DNA of 64,000 nt from Chalara sp. BL73 (lineage: Eukaryota; Ascomycota; Leotiomycetes; Helotiales): the NCBI GenBank assembly GCA_918026815.1, contig CAKJVC010000196.1, positions 62,001 through 126,000 of the forward strand. Direction: 5' to 3'. Made by a program: the position numbers and the translations under genes. Shown here one piece after another: positions 58,638-64,000 of the stretch. The notes under the pieces were generated by a model. That model did not search any database and was not told where the DNA came from. It saw nothing but the letters and a program-made list of their open reading frames with translations. Each line of letters begins with the position of its first letter. Positions within the stretch are counted from its first letter, which is position 1.

Positions 58638-59113
58638 AAAAACTTTGGTGAAAGGGCGGTATGATAGGATAAGATTACGAGAGATGATTTGCTTCAGAGC
58701 ATTAGGTCATTTAGCATTTTGCATTTTGCGAGGGATGGACTTGTAGATTAGATGGGCGAGGGTCAATTCTACGCAGATGCCTCTTAAAATCATAATGCAA
58801 ATCTTTCTTCCACAAATAATCATGATATACTGTTGTGACATCTGCTTCGCTCTCTAGCTCTGTTTTGTAGTATCATTACGATATAAGCAAATGGTAGGTC
58901 GGTCAACCTTGGTTGATCCTCGTTTTTGAGGAAGAAGTCGTGGGAGCATGTTCGCGCATAATTATCCCACAGTTTCTAGCGTATTTGAGGACTCAAACGT
59001 AAGCTTCAATGCATCGGCTTGCTATGTACTCTGGTGTTTTCTTATGTGTGCATATTTGTACATTTATTCTATATATCTACGTTAGCAGTACCATGAAGCA
59101 AACATGAAGCCTT
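58638..59113. other. Intergenic between converging genes
   Basis: 476 nt between the stop codons of POR1 (+) and the J-protein (-). No gene seen. Confidence 0.5.
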
Positions 59114-59981
59114 TCATACTGCCTCTCGTTTCTTCGGTCTAGTCATCTTATCTAGTACAACTGTCGGCAACCAAGCCGCAAACGCCACGATGCTCGTGAA
59201 CACTAACATCTGCCACGCAGTCGTGCCCCCTAAACTATTCCCTGTCCTCCGGTCCCACTCCGCCCTGATCCTATGCCTTCTCCTCTCGCTCTCAATTCCC
59301 TCGTGCGTCCGCCGATGCCCCTCCTTATCAAAATGTGGCACATCACTCCAATGACCCCACGGTCTCTGACCGGGGCCCATGCCGCCCATCCCTCCCCCGA
59401 AGTTCTCTCCGAAACTAGGCTTCTCGGTGCCTGGGGCAGAGTCGTTTTGGGCTGTAGAGCGCTTCTCGGAGTGGTCGCCCCAAGCACCGTTGCGGTAGAA
59501 ACTTGGTGGCGGCCCGCGGAATTGCGTGCGTCGTCTGCTGAGCCCACTTGCAGGTCGACCTCCCGCTGGGCTGGTGGAGGAATAGGATCCCGCACGCGGA
59601 TGGGAGCGATGGGAATGCCGGGCTTGCATATGGTCACGGTCATATTCGCGACGTTTGGCGGGTGTGCCTAGGACGCCATATGCTTCGCTGATTTTCACGA
59701 ACCGTTGGGAGGCGTGTGGGTCATCTGGATTGTGATCTGGATGGTGTTTTTTTGAGAGTGCGTAGAATGACCTGTAGACCTGTTAGGTATTCTGAGAGAC
59801 GATATATATGATAGAATTACTTTTTCACTTCTGCAGGAGTCGCACTGGGCGTTATCTGTAGAACCTCATAATGGTTCTGGCTACCTCTACGGGCAGTCGT
59901 GTGAATGTGTACTCGCTGCCATTGTCGACGAAGCTGAGCACTTGAACCGCCAGAGGAAAGGGAAAATGAGCGGAGGGACAT
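59114..59981 (-). CDS. Mitochondrial DnaJ-domain protein with C-terminal membrane segment
   Basis: J-protein that would stimulate an Hsp70. Exons 59981-59821 and 59771-59114; 272 aa. The ATG at 59981 gives a Ser/Arg presequence (SLRSFSLSSGG, QLRRQWQRVHIHTTARR) typical of mitochondrial import. The J domain runs HYEVLQITPSATPAEVKK, FYALSKKHHPDHNPDD (HPD at 64-66) and FVKISEAYGVLGTPAKRREYD. The rest is Gly/Arg/Ser-rich (GGGMGGMGPGQ) and ends with a membrane span (WQMLVFTSIVAFAAWLPTVV) and a short basic tail. Single J domain plus one C-terminal span fits mitochondrial inner-membrane J proteins. No cysteine-rich domain. Function beyond co-chaperone unknown. Confidence 0.88.
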
Positions 59982-60444
59982 TCCTCATCCTGTTTCCCTT
60001 CTTTGCAGGTCGATCGCCGAAAAAACCGTGGTTGAATGAGTCGACTTTAACACGAGAACAAGATAGATATATATTGATGACATGAGACGTCATGGAGTTG
60101 ACGCCAAGGTCCTCTACGGTGCCCCACAGCTGCCTAAGTTCCTTTGGCCAAATTTTCGTTGTACCAACATCCTTTGTTTGCCTTTCTTCCAAATTTCAAT
60201 GTTATCTCATCTTTTTGTACTATTCTGCCGCCATGATTTCAATCCGGGATAAACTAATATTATATCTTCCCTTTGCAATTGGGTAGCCAGGTTTGGTAAA
60301 GCAGTCCGTTGCAACCTCGACAAATCACTAATACCAACTATGTAAATCATAACTAAGTCAAAAGCGGTTGAAGTAGAGGCCATTCCTGGTTACGCACTAT
60401 TACCATGTTCAAATTGATTAAGTGTTTGCTTGTCAGTACCAGGT
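59982..60444. other. Intergenic
   Basis: 463 nt: J-protein promoter at the left, then AT-rich sequence up to the kinase relic. Nothing else seen. Confidence 0.45.
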
Positions 60445-61069
60445 AGTGGGATGGCTTGGGTTTGGCTCATTTTCTACTGTCTAGCTAGCAAGAGATCTAA
60501 CGTACCATTGACTAAGAGATATCAATAATATCATATGGTAGCTAATCGTATTATAGTCTGCACCGTCATGTCGCCTTAAAGTATTCATTCAGTCAAAGGC
60601 ACTTGGTGACAAAGTCGACAATGAAGTAAGAATGTATGAGCAACTTAATCGAGGAACCAGGCTTAGCTCGAGGTTCCATGGTAGCCGCTATTCTGTGCGG
60701 TTGGCTCTGGATCCCTTCGAGATTTCCGCACCTGACGGCGAGCATCAATGCCTCGTTCATGCCCCATTATGGCATAGCGGACGGATGTTACTATCACGCA
60801 ATCCCATAAGCAGACTACCAGTAGAAGTATTGCGTACAGTTCTTATCAAGCTTTTTAAAGCGCTCGGCTACATCCACAATGAGTGCCTGATAATTCATAC
60901 TGGTGTGGGCGGGATAGAACTACCACCAGCTTCATCATTGGAGGAGTCGGAAGAGAATTTGGCAGGTGAGGAGAAGAGGATTTTTCTTGAGTTTATGCAA
61001 AAGATGCTGCAATGGGTTCCAGTGAAGCGGAAATCTCCTAGGGAGTTATTGGAGGATCTTTGGCTATAG
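60445..61069 (+). pseudogene. SRPK-type protein kinase pseudogene
   Basis: Clear remains of an SR-protein kinase. The glycine loop reads LGFGSFSTV then TAG (60482-60484) where Trp is expected, then LARDL and a TGA. The VALK lysine region is followed by a one-base loss (CATGTCGCCTTAAA then GTATTC) before VFIQSKALGDKVDNEV. An open part then reads MYEQLNRGTR, VRLALDPFEI, GEHQCLVHAPLW, RNPISRLPVEVL and LFKALGYIHNE. At IIHTG the catalytic-loop Asp (HTD) is Gly, and the sequence jumps directly to LEESEENLAGEEKRIFLEFM, QKMLQWVP and LLEDLWL, the end of the kinase. About 130 residues with DFG, activation segment and lobe core are gone. TGG-to-TAG is a G-to-A change. Not functional as a kinase. Confidence 0.88.
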
Positions 61070-61531
61070 CGGGAAATAGAATGAATGGGCTCAATTTAAT
61101 AGTTTGTGTATGTACCTGCACAAGTATTATTAAATATGACTTCCGAAGACATTTTGGCTTAGCAAGATACCAACCTGAAAGGAGAACTTTGAGGAATTTC
61201 AATGAGAGTTACACATTTGACCTAAAACTATCTTTCCTGCCCTGTAGATGTATGAACGGTTGTGAATTAGGAGTGGACATCGGGAGCGCTGATATGGCAG
61301 AAAGTCGGCTATTGGGCACCGGACTGCCTGTCTTCTTGGGAGAACTTCGTTTTCATACTAAAAACCATGCCCCTCCAACAAGATCATCTGAGAACATCTA
61401 ACAACGATCAACCACCACGACAAATCTCTTGTTTTCTCACACATCCTCCTGAAAACACTGATACTTAAATACGCCCCCCAATAGTATAGTTGAGCATATA
61501 CCAGCAAAGCAAGGCTCTGTGCCGCAACATA
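61070..61531. other. Intergenic, MAP2 promoter
   Basis: 462 nt between the kinase relic and the MAP2 ATG. An open frame here has no ATG at its start and no homology. Confidence 0.45.
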
Positions 61532-63083
61532 ATGGCGGAGCAAACCACAGATGCTCTTGCCAACCTCAAGGGTAAGTCATACCCGTGACTTCTACTTTTT
61601 AGCGCCTGGACTGATTCAGAGATAGTCAAGGATCCGGAAGCAATAGAGGCATCTGCAGACGCGGCAAAGGCCAACGGAATCTCAAAACCAGAAGCAGAAG
61701 ACTCGGACGATGATGAGGATGAAAAGGCGCCGGGAGAGGGCGGCACGGAGGGTGCGGCTAAGAAGAAGAGAAAGCGCAAGCGTAAACCAAAGAAGGCTGG
61801 TGGGGCAGCAGCGCTAGCTACAAAGCAGACCTCACCACCTAGAGTCCTCCTCTCGAATCTATTTCCTGGTGGAGAATATCCTGTTGGTGAAGAGGTCGAA
61901 TACCGGGATGAGAACACCTTCCGAACTACCAGCGAGGAGAAGAGATATCTTGATCGCATGAACAACGATTTCTTACAAGAGTTCCGATATGGAGCGGAGG
62001 TGCATAGACAGGTCAGACAGTGGGCGGCGCAGAATATCAAACCTGGGCAAAGCTTGACGGAAATTGCAGAAGGTATTGAGGATAGTGTCCGAGCCTTGAC
62101 TGGTCATCCCGGATTAGAAGAGGGCGACAATATCAAGGGCGGCGTTGCCTTCCCGACTGGCGTGAACTTGGACCATATTGCAGCGCATTACAGCCCAAAT
62201 GCTGGCAACAAGACACTCTTAGCGAAGGAAAACGTTATGAAGGTCGATTTTGGTGTACATATTAATGGCAGAATTGTCGACAGCGCATTCACGATTGCTT
62301 TTGATCCTATGTATGACAACCTTCTCACGGCAGTGAAGGAGGCTACGAATACTGGTGTTAAGGAGGCAGGAATTGATGCTAGAATGGGCGAGATTGGAGC
62401 GGCAATCCAAGAGACAATGGAGAGTTATGAATGCGAAATCAACGGCACAACATACCCCATCAAATGTATCCGGAATTTAAATGGCCATGACATTCACCAA
62501 TGGAAGATTCATGGTGGAAAGAGCGTGCCGATCGTGAAGAATAATGATCAAACGAAGATGGAGGAGGGAGAGGTCTTTGCAATTGAGACATTTGGCAGCA
62601 CAGGAAACGGTTATGTTCGAGATGATGTGGGTTACCGTGTACTACAACTTGAAGTACTTTCTTTTGCTAATTTGCGGCAGTATGAATGTTCACATTACGC
62701 CAAAAGAGAAGATGCGCCGAAATCGAGACCCAATCTTTCGTCTGCGCAGAAGCTTCTCGGTGTTATTAACAAGAATTTTGGAACTTTGCCGTTCTGCAGA
62801 AGATACCTGGATCGCTTAGGCCAAGAGAAATACCTGCTGGGAGTAAGTAGTGCACCACGCACAGATTCTGCAATTGCTTACACATTTTTAGTTGAACCAA
62901 TTGGTTTCGCAAGGCTATGTTGAGGACTATCCTCCTTTGGTGGACAAGAAGGGCTCCTACACTGCACAATTCGAGCATGTAAGTACCGGTTATACCTTCC
63001 CTCTGAGCTTGAGCTAACCCTTGTAGACCATTGTGCTTCGACCAAACGTAAAGGAAGTTATTAGCCGGGGGAACGATTACTGA
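61532..63083 (+). CDS. MAP2: Methionine aminopeptidase type 2
   Basis: Removes the initiator methionine from nascent proteins with small second residues. Exons 61532-61571, 61620-62626, 62681-62842, 62892-62978, 63027-63083; 450 aa. N-terminal extension with acidic (DSDDDEDEK) and polylysine ([12 protein letters not shown]) blocks, the ribosome/eIF2-associated region of type 2 enzymes. The catalytic domain has [17 protein letters not shown] (His), [19 protein letters not shown] (metal Asp residues), [16 protein letters not shown] (His), [12 protein letters not shown] (Glu) and QFEHTIVLRP (last Glu). The type-2 helical insert is present. Ends SRGNDY. Intron 2 (62627-62680) is 54 nt, a multiple of three with no stop, so an unspliced message would still be translatable with an 18-residue insert. 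Confidence 0.97.
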
Positions 63084-64000
63084 GTACAAGTCTCAGAGGT
63101 GAAGGAAACGATGGATTTGTCGTTTATAAATCTAGCGACAAAAAGTTACATGAAAGAGAAGTTCCATCGCATTGATGCTATAGAAATTACAATGCAAATA
63201 TAATACACGCATTCTTCTGGCCATGCCATGAGTGCGCCATAATCTACTTTAGTGGTTATCTAACCAATATTGTTCAGTAGCAGTCGCAACACCCCCCTTC
63301 ACAAGTATTCTCTCCTGTCGCAAACAAGGAGCACTTTGCGCACTAGCTATGAGAGTCTACCCCTTTAATTCGAGGCACATGATCAAGGGTTATCCTTATA
63401 CCAAGTCTAGGAGCGCACATCGTGGTGTCTAATTATTCTGTTGCTCTCTCTAGTTCCTATCTTTGAAGTAATACTAGACAATCTCCAAAGAGGCTCGCAA
63501 GAGCTACGTTTAAAACACGTTGCAAAGCAAAGATTTCTTGGGCACTTTTCACGGGATCCTAATATAGGATGACTTGGGGACGGCCAGAAATAGAGAGCTT
63601 TAGTATGGTTTGTGTTTCCCTTCTATTTTATAACAGTCTTGGCGGGAAGATACTGGTGGTTTTCTGACATTTGACTGGGCATATACATCTTTAGATATCA
63701 ATCGGATGCTGACTTTTAATTCAGATGGGTTTCTGGTGTAGACCGTCTGCAGTATATGTAAGTCGCAAGCAATGAAGATAAGTCGCTCAGGTTGCGATAA
63801 GCTAGGATTTCCAACTCATATGATCCCCAGGGAAGGAGCCCATTATTGCCATGCAGTCTTTCGCAGATTCCTTGCGCTTGACTATCGGGTTTCTCTCTCT
63901 GGTAGTCAACCCAAGCCATGAGAGGACATTTTCAGCCATTATCCTTATAAAATGCTGTCCAAGCATACTTATCATACATCTCATCAAAGAAGAGAGCAGG
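63084..64000. other. Intergenic to window end
   Basis: 917 nt after MAP2. Two overlapping minus-strand frames of about 60-67 codons (63716-63987) show no family. If a gene lies to the right, this could be its flank. Confidence 0.45.

Noticed and set aside
61465..62040. 191-codon frame antisense to MAP2
   Set aside because: Shadow of the acidic and lysine blocks of MAP2.

Overview
The window is nuclear DNA of a filamentous ascomycete (Pezizomycotina). Nearly every gene is split by introns of about 45-160 nt with GT(A/R)NGT donors and CTAAC-like branch sites. The gene set is typical of the group: class III chitin synthase, OPY2, a ras-2 type GTPase, a Mit1/CHD remodeler, and NEDD8 and SUMO E2 enzymes. 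The moderate base composition and the chitin synthase and Ras sequences suggest a Leotiomycete (Sclerotiniaceae-like), but this is inference. I see no tRNA, rRNA, CRISPR array or intact transposon.

Layout. 1-5.1 kb: SNF2/CHD remodeler (-), running off the left edge. 6-7.8 kb: mitochondrial rRNA methyltransferase MRM1 (+). 9-11.2 kb: short-chain acyl-CoA synthetase (+). 11.2-13.4 kb: gene-poor DNA holding a decayed reading frame. 13.4-16.4 kb: serine racemase-like PLP enzyme and ILV5 (both -). 17.1-21.7 kb: UBC12 and class III chitin synthase (both -). 21.7-24.9 kb: long divergent intergenic region. 25-26.2 kb: OPY2 (+). 28.6-29.4 kb: RAS2 (+) inside a microsatellite-rich stretch (27-31.3 kb). 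29.4-37.8 kb: gene-poor, with an alpha/beta-hydrolase pseudogene and a PI-PLC-like phosphodiesterase (-). 37.8-46.4 kb: Gfo/Idh/MocA oxidoreductase (+), a 784-aa orphan protein (-), a dienelactone hydrolase (+) and a YCII-domain protein (+). 46.8-63.1 kb is dense and housekeeping: RPP1 (-), DUF2408 protein (+), an acidic coiled protein (+), PEX19 (-), UBC9 (+), ASN1 (+), POR1/VDAC (+), a mitochondrial J-protein (-), a broken SRPK kinase and MAP2 (+).

The genes are not a single pathway. Three divergent pairs may share promoters: RPP1/DUF2408, PEX19/UBC9 and remodeler/MRM1. The gene-poor stretches hold relics carrying stop codons of the C-to-T or G-to-A kind, which would fit RIP-like decay. I found no convincing undescribed multigene system. 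The most useful unusual points are two GC-AG introns, several microexons (15, 19, 21, 24 and 25 nt), a 686-nt intron, an in-frame stop-free intron in MAP2, and four degraded or suspected degraded loci. Exon coordinates are my own splice reading and have not been tested against transcripts.
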